Source of the DNA: Bacillus sp. AFS098217 | Lineage (GTDB): Bacteria; Bacillota; Bacilli; Bacillales; Bacillaceae_G | Direction: 5' to 3' | DNA: 38,071 nucleotides | NCBI RefSeq assembly: GCF_002551815.1 | Contig: NZ_NVPR01000059.1 | Location: 1-38,071 of the forward strand | In this document: positions 1 through 8,711 of the stretch, piece after piece | Layout of the letters: each line of letters starts with the position of its first letter | Position numbering within the stretch: the stretch's first letter is position 1 | Made by a program: the position numbers and the translations under genes | The notes under the pieces: generated by a model | What the model saw: only the letters and a program-made list of their open reading frames with translations | Told to the model about the DNA's origin: nothing | Databases searched by the model: none

Positions 1-71
1 ATTATGAAATTGATTCATTTGTACGCTAGAAAATCAAAATAAATTTATAAAAGTAGTGTATACGATTTATA

Positions 72-1463
72 TTAGGCTTGAACCGGTGCTGACTCTTCAG
101 AAATCTCCGGTTTAACAAGAGCGTAATTTTCCCATGCTCTGCTTTTCCAGCGGAAGAACATAATAATTGCACGCGTCCACTCATCGATGGCAATAGCTAG
201 CCAAATACCAGGCAATCCCATGTGTAAATAAAACACAAAAAAGTAGCCGAGCGGTAAACTCATGAGTACCATCGAGAATGCTCCAATTAGGACAGGGTAT
301 TTTGCATCACCTGCTGCACGGAGTGAATTGATGATGACAATATTCATCGTTCGTCCCGTTTCTAATATAAGGCTTAATAAAAGAACGGATGCTCCTAGAG
401 CGATGATATGAGGATTATCTGTAAATAATTCCATTAACTGAATGCGAAATGTTATGACAAGAATGACCATACATAACGTAACACCGATAGCCCACTTTAC
501 ACTTTTCCACACGCGTATATAGGCTTCATCTTTTTCATTTCCGCCAACTAAACGACCGACGATAATGGCTGTTCCCATTCCAATAGCGATCGCAAATAAA
601 TACGTAAACATCGAAATGTTTGTGGCGTATTGTCTTGCTGCTAATGACTCTGCACCTAAGTATGTCGCGTAGTATAAGAAGACGATTTGACATGCCTGGT
701 ACATAACTTGCTCAAATGCAGAGGGAATACCGATTTTTAAGATTTTCCCTATATATTCCTTTGATAAGGTAAAGTAGTATGTTAATTTTACGCGGTATTC
801 CATGACGCGATAGAGTAACCAGAAGAAAACAATGAGTGCGATAAATCGACTGAATGCAGAGGAAATAGCAGCCCCTTGCACACCGAGTTCAGGCATGCCA
901 AACTTTCCGAAAATAAGCATATAGTTTCCGGCAATGTGAAGGATATTCATTCCTAGTGAAATAAACATCGCTTGTTTTGTAAATCCATGAACACGAATAA
1001 TTGCAGCTAGTGAATTGATAATAGCTTGAAGAAAGATTGCTCCTCCGACAATCGATAAATAATTTTGTGCGTAAGCTAAGACATCGCCTTGTAAATTCAT
1101 TGTGGCCATCATATTTTTTGAAAATAAAAGAAAAACGGTACTTATAATAAGGCCGACCCCTAAATTTAAGGTAACTGCTAATGCTGATATTTTTGACGCT
1201 TCCATGTATCGTTTGGAACCGAGATACTGAGATACAACAATTGCAGCACCATTTCCGATTACTTCTAGCACTAATATTGCAATGTGGAGATATTGATTCG
1301 CTGCGCCAACACCCGATACTGCATCATCTGATAATGCACTTAGCATAAAAGTGTCAGCGATCCCCATTAACATAAAAAGAAAAACTTCTAAAAAAATAGG
1401 CCATGTTAAGAAGAATAAATTTAACTTTTCTTCTTTCCTGTTTTGTGAATGAATGGCTGTCAT
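72..1463 (-). CDS. MATE family multidrug/cation efflux transporter
   Basis: Predicted 463-residue integral membrane protein with about 12 hydrophobic segments, arranged as the two six-helix halves usual for the MATE family (typical length 440-480). MATE proteins export drugs or metabolites in exchange for Na+ or H+; the substrate here cannot be read from sequence. An in-frame start 17 codons upstream exists, but I chose the ATG at 1463 because a strong site (GAGGGGGATGGG on the coding strand) sits just before it and the skipped residues are not conserved-looking. The protein begins MTAIHSQNRKEEK and the first helix (about residues 18-40) follows immediately. It is transcribed away from the oppA-like gene and its 3' end lies near the window edge, with no clear terminator visible there. 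The family call is secure; the transported compound is unknown. Confidence 0.9.
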   Translation of the reverse strand: MTAIHSQNRKEEKLNLFFLTWPIFLEVFLFMLMGIADTFMLSALSDDAVSGVGAANQYLHIAILVLEVIGNGAAIVVSQYLGSKRYMEASKISALAVTLNLGVGLIISTVFLLFSKNMMATMNLQGDVLAYAQNYLSIVGGAIFLQAIINSLAAIIRVHGFTKQAMFISLGMNILHIAGNYMLIFGKFGMPELGVQGAAISSAFSRFIALIVFFWLLYRVMEYRVKLTYYFTLSKEYIGKILKIGIPSAFEQVMYQACQIVFLYYATYLGAESLAARQYATNISMFTYLFAIAIGMGTAIIVGRLVGGNEKDEAYIRVWKSVKWAIGVTLCMVILVITFRIQLMELFTDNPHIIALGASVLLLSLILETGRTMNIVIINSLRAAGDAKYPVLIGAFSMVLMSLPLGYFFVFYLHMGLPGIWLAIAIDEWTRAIIMFFRWKSRAWENYALVKPEISEESAPVQA

Positions 1464-1590
1464 CCCATCCCCCTCTTTACTAACATCATTTTTAAGCAAA
1501 GTGTATCTTATCATACTTTATTGACACTTGCATTCATTTTGCAGCGCAGATCATAAAGTATTTGTAAAGAAAACATAATGGGATTTTTTC

Positions 1591-1782
1591 TATATAAGTA
1601 CAAATTGAAAAATAGACATAAAACCTTTCTTTTTAGGTGGGAGAGAGAATCCAGCCATGCATAGAAGTCAGATCCTTTTCCTGCCCCATGCCAAGTGAAA
1701 ATAAAGAGAGAAAATAAGTAGCGGTCACTGTTTGTTCTTCATAGCCGCGACTTATATGTTGGAAAATCAAAATGGATATATA
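1591..1782 (+). repeat. Dispersed intergenic repeat, copy 1 of 4
   Basis: About 190 bp beginning TATATAAGTACAAATTG and ending GGATATATAG. It carries the core CTTTCTTTTTAGGTGGGAG, then ATGCATAGAAG, a CCCCATGCCA box and TTCTTCATAGCCGCG. The same blocks recur in the same order at 5082-5280 (inverted) and twice at 21.05-21.46 kb. It is intergenic, with no credible reading frame and no transposase. B. cereus-group genomes are known to carry families of such elements (bcr repeats); I cannot assign a family number from memory. The rest of the 650-bp gap between the MATE and oppA-like genes is AT-rich and holds only the promoter-like sequence listed next. Confidence 0.75.
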
Positions 1783-2011
1783 GTGTGTGACATGTAAATT
1801 CGATAGGGGGTCTAGGTTATATAGAGAACAGAGAAAGAAAAAAGTATAATTATCCAAAAATATTATAGAATATAACATTTGTTATATTCTGATAATTTAT
1901 ATTTTTTGAAAAACGGTTAATTTATGCATTTCACACAGGTAAAAAGGCGATATAAAGCGTTTGCGAAAAACGCAATGTTAACAGAAAATTTTAATAAGAT
2001 AGAAAAAGAAA

Positions 2012-2040
2012 TATACAAAAAACACATTTATGTGTATAAT
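2012..2040 (+). promoter_or_regulatory. Possible sigma-A promoter for the oppA-like gene
   Basis: A perfect -10 hexamer TATAAT (2035-2040) is preceded by a small inverted repeat (ACAT..ATGT), with only a weak -35 (TATACA) at 17-bp spacing. It leaves a leader of roughly 70 nt before the ATG at 2117. A further inverted repeat, GCGTTT/AAACGC, lies at 1957-1973 and might be an operator. This is a motif match only. Confidence 0.35.
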
Positions 2041-2116
2041 ATGAATTATTAGAAGATATATACATTTCTTTTTGTTTGGAAATGAAAGGGCTAACATTTT
2101 TTAGGGGGATGGAAGG

Positions 2117-3763
2117 ATGAAGAAGAAGGTACCAGTTTTTGTAGCATCAACATTAGCAATGAGCATGTTATTAGGGGCATGTAGCTATCAAAAAGACGAA
2201 TCGCAAGCGAAAGCAAAAGGGGAAAGCGGTAAAAGTAATGCGAAACAAGTATTAAATTTAGTTGAAACACAAGAAATTCCAACGATGGATCCAGCGTTAT
2301 CAGCTGATTCGGTTTCTTCAAGAGCCATGAATAATACGATGGAAGGATTATATCGTCTTGGAAAAGATGATAAATTAGTTCCGGGAGTAGCGAAGGAATA
2401 TAAGAAGTCAGAAGATGGTAAGAAGTATACTTTTAAGTTACGTGAAGATGCAAAATGGTCAAATGGTGATCCTGTGACAGCAAAGGATTTTGAGTATGCA
2501 TGGAAGAGAGCGATCAATCCTGATACAGCTGCAAAATCAGCATACATGATGTATGATATCAAAAATGCAGAGAAAATTAATAAGAGAGAGATGGCACCAG
2601 ATCAATTGGGTGTAAAAGCGACTGACGACTATACGTTAGAAGTAGAATTAGATAATTCTATCCCGTATTTTGTAGATTTAATGGTGTATCCGTTATTTTA
2701 CCCTGTAAATGAAAAATATGTAAAAGAGCAAGGGAACAAGTTTGGATTAGAAGCAAATACAACACTTTACAATGGACCATTCGTACTTAGTGAGTGGAAA
2801 CACGAGAGAAACTTCCAGATTAAAAAGAATCCATCATATTGGGATAATAAAGTAGTGAAGCTGGAAGAAGTGAACTTCAATATTGTAAAAGATACAGCTA
2901 CTCCAATTAATTTATATGAAACAAAAGCGATCGATCGTGCAACATTATTAGCAGAATTTATCGATAAATATAAAGGGAAACCAGATTTTATAACATTAGA
3001 CGAAACATCAGTATTTTTCCTTCGTTTAAATGAAAAGGATCCAGCGTTAGCAAATAAAAATATTCGTAAGGCAATTTCACTTGGTTTTGAACGAAAACCA
3101 CTTGTTGATACACTTTTAAATAATGGATCTATTCCAGCAACCGGATTAATTCCAGGTAAATTTATGTTCGGTCCTGATAAAAAGGATTTCCGAGTTGAAA
3201 ATGGAGATCTTGTGAAACCGAACATAAAAGAAGCGAAAAAATATTGGGAAGCTGGGAAAAAAGAACTTGGTAAAAATGAAATTGAGTTAGAGTTGTTAAA
3301 TGAAGACGTAGAATTATCCAAAAAGACAGGTGAGTATTTAAAAGGTGAGCTAGAAAAGAACTTACCAGGTTTAACAGTGAAAATTAAACAACAGCCATTT
3401 GCGCAAAAATTAAAATTAGAAGATGCAGGTGACTATGTCATGTCATTCTCTGCATGGAGTGCAGATTTCCCAGATCCAATTACATACCTTGATATGTTTG
3501 TAACAGGTGGCGCGCAAAATAAAATGGGATATTCTAATCCGAAATATGATGAAATTATTATGAAAGCGAAGAAAGATGGTAGCGATGTAAATGCACGTTG
3601 GAAAAATTTACTCGAAGCAGAGAAAATGTTGCTTGACGATGCGGCAATTGCTCCAGTATATCAACGTAGTAGAGCATACTTACAAAGAGAATCAATTAAA
3701 GATTTATACTTCCATAAATACGGTGGCGATTTAAGCTTTAAATGGGCATCTGTAGGGGAATAA
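2117..3763 (+). CDS. oppA: Oligopeptide ABC transporter substrate-binding lipoprotein (OppA-like)
   Basis: Predicted 548-residue extracytoplasmic solute-binding protein of family 5 (SBP_bac_5), the usual length for OppA. It starts with a lysine-rich signal peptide, a hydrophobic stretch and a lipobox LLGAC; Cys22 would be lipidated and anchor the protein to the outer face of the membrane. The family signature region is clear (KLREDAKWSNGDPVTAKDF, residues about 112-130). It captures short peptides for import by an Opp permease/ATPase, which in Bacillus also imports signalling peptides. No oppBCDF genes adjoin it here, so it is an orphan receptor that presumably uses a permease encoded elsewhere, or a gene at the end of a cluster whose other members lie outside this window. 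The start is supported by GGGGGATGGAAGG before the ATG. A strong bidirectional terminator follows. The ligand is unknown. Confidence 0.9.
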   Translation: MKKKVPVFVASTLAMSMLLGACSYQKDESQAKAKGESGKSNAKQVLNLVETQEIPTMDPALSADSVSSRAMNNTMEGLYRLGKDDKLVPGVAKEYKKSEDGKKYTFKLREDAKWSNGDPVTAKDFEYAWKRAINPDTAAKSAYMMYDIKNAEKINKREMAPDQLGVKATDDYTLEVELDNSIPYFVDLMVYPLFYPVNEKYVKEQGNKFGLEANTTLYNGPFVLSEWKHERNFQIKKNPSYWDNKVVKLEEVNFNIVKDTATPINLYETKAIDRATLLAEFIDKYKGKPDFITLDETSVFFLRLNEKDPALANKNIRKAISLGFERKPLVDTLLNNGSIPATGLIPGKFMFGPDKKDFRVENGDLVKPNIKEAKKYWEAGKKELGKNEIELELLNEDVELSKKTGEYLKGELEKNLPGLTVKIKQQPFAQKLKLEDAGDYVMSFSAWSADFPDPITYLDMFVTGGAQNKMGYSNPKYDEIIMKAKKDGSDVNARWKNLLEAEKMLLDDAAIAPVYQRSRAYLQRESIKDLYFHKYGGDLSFKWASVGE

Positions 3764-3765
3764 TG

Positions 3766-3798
3766 CAAAAAGAAGCAGGCGATTGCCTGCTTCTTTTT
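3766..3798. terminator. Bidirectional Rho-independent terminator
   Basis: A perfect 10-bp stem (AGAAGCAGGC / GCCTGCTTCT, loop GATT) is flanked by A5 on the left and T5 on the right. It can end both the oppA-like gene (plus) and the small membrane gene at 3797-4000 (minus), whose stop codon abuts it. Confidence 0.9.
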
Positions 3799-4000
3799 AA
3801 TACGTACGTTTTTTATAAACTCCTTTACCTCCAACTTGTTTCCAACCAGATTGTATGTCGGAGCTTTTATTAACAAACTTCATTTTTTCTTTCCCGCCAA
3901 AGAGTTTTTCACCGATGCTATTTGTAATGACGCCAATGAATGCTGTGATCCCGATGACAAGGGCCGCCACAATTGCAAAATCAATAAAAAAAGCAATCAT
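3797..4000 (-). CDS. Small membrane protein of unknown function
   Basis: A 67-residue protein with one or two N-terminal hydrophobic segments (MIAFFIDFAIVAALVIGITA, then FIGVITNSIG) and a basic, glycine-containing C-terminal tail (SGWKQVGGKGVYKKRTY). The longer frame would add 28 residues, but the ATG at 4000 is preceded by a good AAAGGGGG site, so the short form is preferred. Its gene converges with the oppA-like gene and shares its terminator. I do not recognise a named family. The domain layout (membrane anchor plus short cytoplasmic basic tail) suggests a small membrane-associated factor, but no function can be assigned. Confidence 0.65.
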   Translation of the reverse strand: MIAFFIDFAIVAALVIGITAFIGVITNSIGEKLFGGKEKMKFVNKSSDIQSGWKQVGGKGVYKKRTY

Positions 4001-4281
4001 ATGTAAATTCCCCCTTTGCCTGTCTGTACTTTTATTGTATGAGAAAAAAGTAAAAAAAGAAAGAAATATCAGAAAAATATTCATTTTGACTAGAAATATG
4101 CTAGACAGTAATTATGAGATTTGATAGAATGAATAAGAACGAATGTTCTTTTTGTATATCTCCAAGTCTTACATTTTACCATCATTTTACCGAAAAAAGG
4201 TAAGGAAATGTTAGCTTTCAAACAGGTAGGTTTTCTTATGAATAGGAAGGAAATCAATTTCTAAAAAGGTTGAAAAACGCT

Positions 4282-4310
4282 TTGACAGCACATATCAAGG
4301 ACTAGAGAAT
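4282..4310 (+). promoter_or_regulatory. Distal promoter candidate upstream of spx
   Basis: A perfect -35 TTGACA (4282-4287), a 17-bp spacer and GAGAAT (4305-4310) as -10. It lies about 310 bp before the spx start. Multiple promoters in front of spx are known in B. subtilis; this is a sequence match only. Confidence 0.45.
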
Positions 4311-4400
4311 TCGTTTCTTTGCGTGTGTAAATCGAATGTAAGCATGCTAAGAATCGGCTTGAATTTGAAGAGGGATTTTCTGATTAGGAAGGAAATTTAC

Positions 4401-4459
4401 TGTATATTTCTTGGTAAATCTATTGTATAATGACTATAGAAGTTACTTATTTAAAGTAA
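4401..4459 (+). promoter_or_regulatory. Proximal spx promoter candidate with palindromic operator
   Basis: TATAAT at 4426-4431 with a poor -35 (TGTATA or TATATT). It is followed 11 bp later by the inverted repeat TTACTTATTTAAAGTAA (4443-4459: arms TTACTT/AAGTAA, 5-bp spacer), placed over the expected transcription start. The repeat resembles binding sites of the YodB/CatR (HxlR-type) thiol-stress repressors, and YodB is known to repress spx in B. subtilis. A second palindrome, TTACATGTAA, lies at 4496-4505, and AGTACA/TGTACT (4579-4595) sits just before the ribosome binding site. The regulator assignment is inference. Confidence 0.45.
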
Positions 4460-4617
4460 TTGTTGTTTGTTAAAAATTGCTTATTCAGTTGTTGCTTACA
4501 TGTAAAGCGATTTTTTATTTTCTTGTAAGACAAGTTATAGTGGAGAATTGCTGGAACATAGAAATTTAAACTGTAATTAGTACAGAATTTGTACTCTTTA
4601 AGGAGAGTGAGTCTTGT

Positions 4618-5013
4618 ATGGTAACACTATATAGTTCTCCAAGTTGTACGTCTTGTAGAAAGGCGAAATTATGGCTAGAGGAAAATCATATTCCCTATAC
4701 AGAACGTAATATTTTCTCAGATCCATTAACGATTGAGGAAATTAAAGAAATTTTACGCATGACAGAAAGCGGAACGGATGAGATTATTTCTACTCGTTCG
4801 AAAGTTTTCCAAGAATTAAATGTTAACTTAGAATCTTTACCACTTCAAGATTTATATAAGATGATTCGTGACTATCCAGGCATTTTACGTCGTCCTATTA
4901 TGATTGATGAAAAACGCCTTCAAGTTGGTTATAATGAAGACGAAATTCGTCGCTTCTTACCACGTACAGTAAGAACATTTCAACTACGTGAAGCACAGCG
5001 TCTTGTAAATTAA
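4618..5013 (+). CDS. spx: Transcriptional regulator Spx (ArsC/Spx family)
   Basis: Predicted 131-residue Spx, exactly the family length. It has the redox-switch CXXC (Cys10-Thr-Ser-Cys13) in the thioredoxin-like fold and the conserved central region ending [19 protein letters not shown]. Spx binds the alpha C-terminal domain of RNA polymerase and reprograms transcription during disulfide stress; it is degraded by ClpXP with the adaptor SpxH, whose gene lies in this window at 13.9-14.8 kb. The ATG at 4618 follows AAGGAG with a rather long spacing of about 12 nt, and an inverted repeat lies directly upstream, so translation may be modulated. The 617-bp upstream gap carries several promoter-like and operator-like sequences. 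B. cereus-group genomes usually have two spx paralogues; I cannot say which one this is. Confidence 0.95.
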   Translation: MVTLYSSPSCTSCRKAKLWLEENHIPYTERNIFSDPLTIEEIKEILRMTESGTDEIISTRSKVFQELNVNLESLPLQDLYKMIRDYPGILRRPIMIDEKRLQVGYNEDEIRRFLPRTVRTFQLREAQRLVN

Positions 5014-5027
5014 TAATAAAGTTATGT

Positions 5028-5072
5028 ATGCGAAAACCTTCTACTATCATAATAAGTAGAAGGTTTTCGCAT
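5028..5072 (+). terminator. Terminator hairpin after spx
   Basis: A perfect 18-bp inverted repeat (ATGCGAAAACCTTCTACT and its complement) with a 9-nt loop. The right arm contains TTTT, and the structure is nearly symmetrical, so it may also act on the opposite strand. Confidence 0.75.
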
Positions 5073-5081
5073 AATTTCAGT

Positions 5082-5280
5082 TATATATATCCATTTTGAT
5101 TTTCCAACATATAAGTCACGGCTATGAAGAACAAAAAGTGACCTGCGCTCGTTCTCTCTCTTTGTTTTAACTTGGCGTGGGGCAGGAAGAGGGTCTGACC
5201 GCTTCTATGCATGGCTGGATGCTCTTTCCTACCTAAAAAGAAAGGGTTTATGTTGGTGCTTCAATTTGTATTTATATACT
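5082..5280 (-). repeat. Dispersed intergenic repeat, copy 2 of 4 (inverted)
   Basis: Reverse complement of the repeat at 1591-1782. It contains in order CCATTTTGATTTTCCAACAT, CACGGCTATGAAGAAC, TGGCGTGGGGCAGG, CTTCTATGCATGG, CCTACCTAAAAAGAAAGG and a CAATTTGTA..TATATA end. It fills the gap between the spx terminator and the 3' end of yjbE without touching either gene. Confidence 0.75.
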
Positions 5281-5287
5281 ACATGTA

Positions 5288-5962
5288 TCAATGGTTCATA
5301 TTACGCAGTTTTACATGTTGAACAATAAAGCCGACACATAATACTGTAAAAATGAAGAGGAAGGGAATACTTGCTGTAAAAGTAGGATTATGATTGAAAA
5401 AAGTTGCAAGTCTCGTTTCGTGCGTAATCATTTTTCCTGCTGTGTAAGCTAAAATTGCACCTCCGCAATAAATGAGAAAAGGGAATCGTTCCATAAATAA
5501 TAGAATGAGTTTGCTACCCCAAATAATAATGGGGATGGAAATTAATAAGCCAATAATTACGAGTGGAATATTTCCATGAGCTGCTCCAGCAATTGCAAGG
5601 ACATTATCAAAACCCATAACGAGATCGGCAAATACGATTGTACGCACTGCTTGAAATAATGTTGTTTTTGCTTGAATAGAAGAAAGATCATTGTTATTAT
5701 CGGTCAGTAAATTTACAGCAATCAGTGTAAGCAAGATGCCTCCGATAAGTTGCAAAAATGGTATATCGAGCAAATAGACGGCAAGTATTGTGAGCAGAAT
5801 TCGCAGTACAATTGCTAAACTAGTACCAATAAGGATGGCCTGATTTCGTTTAGATTCGGGTAGATTACGACTGGCAAGTGCGATGACAATTGCATTATCA
5901 CCACCTAATACAACATCGATACCGACAATCATTAGTATAGATGTCAAAAAATCTAACTCCAT
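5288..5962 (-). CDS. yjbE: TerC-family integral membrane protein (YjbE type)
   Basis: Predicted 224-residue membrane protein of the TerC family, YjbE branch, with seven or so hydrophobic segments. The two family-defining acidic motifs are visible: GIDVVLGGDNAIVIA near the N-terminus (about residues 14-28) and ADLVMGFDNVLAIAG in the middle (about 112-126). Members are linked to manganese export, in part by loading metal onto secreted enzymes. In B. subtilis yjbE also lies next to spx. The ATG at 5962 has a good GGAGG site. Some TerC genes are controlled by the manganese (yybP-ykoY) riboswitch, but I looked upstream and did not find its conserved elements. It converges with spx. Confidence 0.88.
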   Translation of the reverse strand: MELDFLTSILMIVGIDVVLGGDNAIVIALASRNLPESKRNQAILIGTSLAIVLRILLTILAVYLLDIPFLQLIGGILLTLIAVNLLTDNNNDLSSIQAKTTLFQAVRTIVFADLVMGFDNVLAIAGAAHGNIPLVIIGLLISIPIIIWGSKLILLFMERFPFLIYCGGAILAYTAGKMITHETRLATFFNHNPTFTASIPFLFIFTVLCVGFIVQHVKLRNMNH

Positions 5963-6314
5963 TATTTTGCCTCCATTTATTCTGTTTTAATAAACGATTA
6001 TGTATGGGAAGAAAAAGTTTGATCAGCTTTATCCCGCTATTTTTGAATAGTAAGCGCTACTACTGGAAACTTTACTGTATTACATTGTACGGTGTGATAG
6101 GTAAATGTATGTCCAATTTTTTGTTAATGGAGGGTGGATGTAATGGTTTAGTTTAATATAAATATGGGCGAGTGACTGTTTTTATAAAATAAAACGATTT
6201 TATTTCCATTCTGGAGAATCTTATCATAAAATGAAAGTACAAGAATCTATTGATTTGTCATATGAGTGGGGAATCCCTTCATAACAATTCTAAGCAGGAA
6301 GGGAGAGTTGTATT
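5963..6314. other. Intergenic region between divergent yjbE and mecA
   Basis: About 350 bp of AT-rich DNA separating two divergent genes, so it should hold both promoters. I see no convincing hexamer pair, riboswitch or RNA gene. A nine-codon frame beginning ATGGAGGGTGG near 6127 is preceded by no clear ribosome binding site and is not called. Confidence 0.5.
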
Positions 6315-6986
6315 TTGGATATTGAAAGAATTAATGATCATACGATGAAGTTTTTTATTACGTACGTTGATATAGAGGATAGAGGGTTTAATCGTGAAGA
6401 GATCTGGTATAATCGCGAACGAAGTGAACAATTATTTTGGGAAATGATGGATGAAGCACGCGATCATGATGATTTCTTTATTGATGGACCATTGTGGATT
6501 CAAGTGCAGGCACTTGATAAAGGACTTGAAGTACTTGTAACGAAAGCACAGCTTTCAAAAGATGGACAAAAATTAGAATTACCAATAGGTCTAGATAAAA
6601 TTATCGATATTCCTCTAGACGAGCATATTGAATCTTTGTTTCAACAAGAATTAGAGGAAGAAGCGGGGACAAACTTTAACGAAGATGGAACATTTGGCTT
6701 TTTAATTAAATTCGATGATTTTGAAGATGTTATTTCATTAAGCCATCGTCTTATCTTTGAAGATATAAAAGATGAATTATATTCGTTTGAAGACCGCTAT
6801 TATGTATATGTTGAATTTGATGAAGTGCTACACGATGAAGAAGAAATTGACCGTGTTTTAAGTATTATTTTAGAATATGGGGAAGAATCTACTTTAACGG
6901 TTCACCGTGTAAGTGAGTACGGTAAACAGATTGTTAAAGAACATGCACTTGAGACGATTCGCAGTCATTTTCCTTCTAAAACGTAG
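6315..6986 (+). CDS. mecA: Adaptor protein MecA
   Basis: Predicted 223-residue MecA, the normal length for the B. cereus group. The N-terminal half (MDIERINDHTMKFFITYVDI..) binds targets such as ComK and ComS, and the C-terminal half from about residue 120 binds ClpC, delivering the target for degradation by ClpCP. A strongly acidic linker (residues about 90-125) separates the two. The start codon is TTG; it is supported by GGGAGAG eight bases upstream and by the conserved MDIERIN opening. It is followed directly by a terminator. With spx and spxH nearby, the locus groups several regulated-proteolysis factors; in B. subtilis mecA likewise follows spx and yjbE. Confidence 0.95.
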   Translation: MDIERINDHTMKFFITYVDIEDRGFNREEIWYNRERSEQLFWEMMDEARDHDDFFIDGPLWIQVQALDKGLEVLVTKAQLSKDGQKLELPIGLDKIIDIPLDEHIESLFQQELEEEAGTNFNEDGTFGFLIKFDDFEDVISLSHRLIFEDIKDELYSFEDRYYVYVEFDEVLHDEEEIDRVLSIILEYGEESTLTVHRVSEYGKQIVKEHALETIRSHFPSKT

Positions 6987-7018
6987 GCCGATTTCTATAG
7001 TATGAAATCGGCTTTTTA
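6987..7018 (+). terminator. Rho-independent terminator after mecA
   Basis: GCCGATTTC / GAAATCGGC stem with an 8-nt loop and a TTTTTAT tail, beginning right after the mecA stop. Confidence 0.9.
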
Positions 7019-7070
7019 TATGATGGGCATATTAAGGGGTAGAAAAGCTTTGTGGATAAGGGGGGCAGAG

Positions 7071-8615
7071 ATGAAAAATACGTTAAAGCTACTTTTCTTC
7101 TTTTTAGGATTATTTGCAGTGTTTGTTTCGCTACGCATGATTATTGATGTAGCATTTTATTCGGATGTAATAGGCATAAAAAACATTTCATTTTTAGGTA
7201 TTTTAAGTATTCTATTTACTGTTTCTGCATTTTTAATTGGTTGTGTTATTTTCTTGGAAAATCGAAATCCATCTAAAACATTGACATGGTTAATTGTGTT
7301 AGGTATTTTTCCTGTATTTGGATTTTTTGCTTATTTATTATTTGGACAAAACTTTCGCAGAAAACGAATGTTTCAAAAGAAGGCGCTTTTGGATGAACAA
7401 GCTTTCTTGCAGTACAAAGGACATGAGGATTATCAGGAACGCATCTTGCAAAACCATAAACACCAGGAGTTATTATTTCGGTTAGCTGATCGACTTGGAG
7501 CATTAAATATTTCGTTTCAAACCGAAACAAAAGTGTTAACAAATGGGGATGAAACGTTTCAAATGATTTTGGATGGGTTGAAAAAGGCGAAGCATCATAT
7601 TCATATGGAATATTATATTGTACGTGATGATAAGCTTGGAACAAAAATTAAAGATATTTTAATTCAAAAGGCTAAGGAAGGCGTTATTGTCCGTTTTTTA
7701 TATGATGCTGTTGGGAGTTTTAAGCTTTCAAACGCTTATATCGATGAATTAAATGATGCTGGTGTAGAGATGATTCCGTTTTTTCCAGTACGTTTTCCAA
7801 TCTTAAATGATAAAATTAATTATCGGAATCACCGAAAAATCGTTGTCATTGATGGAAATGAAGGATTTGTAGGTGGGCTAAATATTGGTGATGAATATTT
7901 AGGGGAAAATAAATATTTTGGGTTTTGGCGAGATACGCATTTATATTTACGAGGTGAAGCAGTACAAAGTTTACAATTAATTTTCGTACAAGATTGGTTT
8001 TATATGACGGGTGAGGCTGTGTTAGCACCTGAATATTTACGAGTAAAGCCAGTAGAAGGGGATCATTGGGGCGGTGTGCAACTTGTTGCAGGTGGACCAG
8101 ATAATAAATGGGAAACAATTAAACATCTTTACTTTACAATGATTGCTTCTGCAAGAAAATCAATTTGGATCGCTACACCTTATTTCATTCCAGATGATGA
8201 TATTTTATCTGCATTAAAAGTAGCAGCTCTTGCGGGCATTGATGTTCGTTTATTAATGCCTAGTAAACCTGATAAACGAACTGTCTTTTATGCATCGAGA
8301 TCTTATTTTCCGGAGTTATTAGATGCAGGTGTAAAGATATATGAATATGAAAAAGGCTTTCTCCATAGTAAAATCGTAATTGTCGATTCTGATTTAGCAT
8401 CGATTGGGACAGCGAATATGGATATGAGAAGTTTTCATTTGAATTTTGAAGTGAATGCCTTTTTATATGATACAAATAGTATTCGGAAACTTGTTAAAGA
8501 TTTCGAAGATGATTTACAAGTATCAAGTGAAATTCATGTGGATCGCTTTCATAAAAGGCGCCTTCATAGACGGATTGTTGAATCAACATATCGCTTATTA
8601 TCACCTTTATTATAG
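7071..8615 (+). CDS. cls: Cardiolipin synthase
   Basis: Predicted 514-residue membrane enzyme of the phospholipase D superfamily that joins two phosphatidylglycerol molecules into cardiolipin. Two N-terminal transmembrane helices (PLDc_N region, about residues 5-70) precede two HKD catalytic motifs: HRKIVVID starting at residue 254, followed by GGLNIGDEYLG, and HSKIVIVD starting at residue 432, followed by GTANMDMRS. I chose the ATG at 7071, preceded by AAGGGGGGCAGAG, rather than the frame opening 23 codons earlier, which overlaps the mecA terminator. B. cereus-group genomes have several cls paralogues, so the exact number is not assigned. A strong terminator follows. Confidence 0.93.
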   Translation: MKNTLKLLFFFLGLFAVFVSLRMIIDVAFYSDVIGIKNISFLGILSILFTVSAFLIGCVIFLENRNPSKTLTWLIVLGIFPVFGFFAYLLFGQNFRRKRMFQKKALLDEQAFLQYKGHEDYQERILQNHKHQELLFRLADRLGALNISFQTETKVLTNGDETFQMILDGLKKAKHHIHMEYYIVRDDKLGTKIKDILIQKAKEGVIVRFLYDAVGSFKLSNAYIDELNDAGVEMIPFFPVRFPILNDKINYRNHRKIVVIDGNEGFVGGLNIGDEYLGENKYFGFWRDTHLYLRGEAVQSLQLIFVQDWFYMTGEAVLAPEYLRVKPVEGDHWGGVQLVAGGPDNKWETIKHLYFTMIASARKSIWIATPYFIPDDDILSALKVAALAGIDVRLLMPSKPDKRTVFYASRSYFPELLDAGVKIYEYEKGFLHSKIVIVDSDLASIGTANMDMRSFHLNFEVNAFLYDTNSIRKLVKDFEDDLQVSSEIHVDRFHKRRLHRRIVESTYRLLSPLL

Positions 8616-8616
8616 A

Positions 8617-8651
8617 GAAAAGGATGCTTTTACAAAAGCATCCTTTTTTTG
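8617..8651 (+). terminator. Rho-independent terminator after cls
   Basis: AAAGGATGCTTTT / AAAAGCATCCTTT stem with a very short loop and a T7 run. Confidence 0.9.
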
Positions 8652-8711
8652 CGTAGAAAGGAATTTGCAATAAATTGTAGAATACCAAAAATATAGAAAG
8701 GGTGTGATAGT

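Noticed and set aside
1633-1878. 81-codon minus-strand frame over the intergenic repeat
   Set aside because: It runs across repeat copy 1, lacks a ribosome binding site, and is not kept open in the other copies.
5963-6314. Manganese (yybP-ykoY) riboswitch ahead of yjbE
   Set aside because: Looked for because TerC genes often have one, but the conserved riboswitch elements are not seen on the relevant strand.
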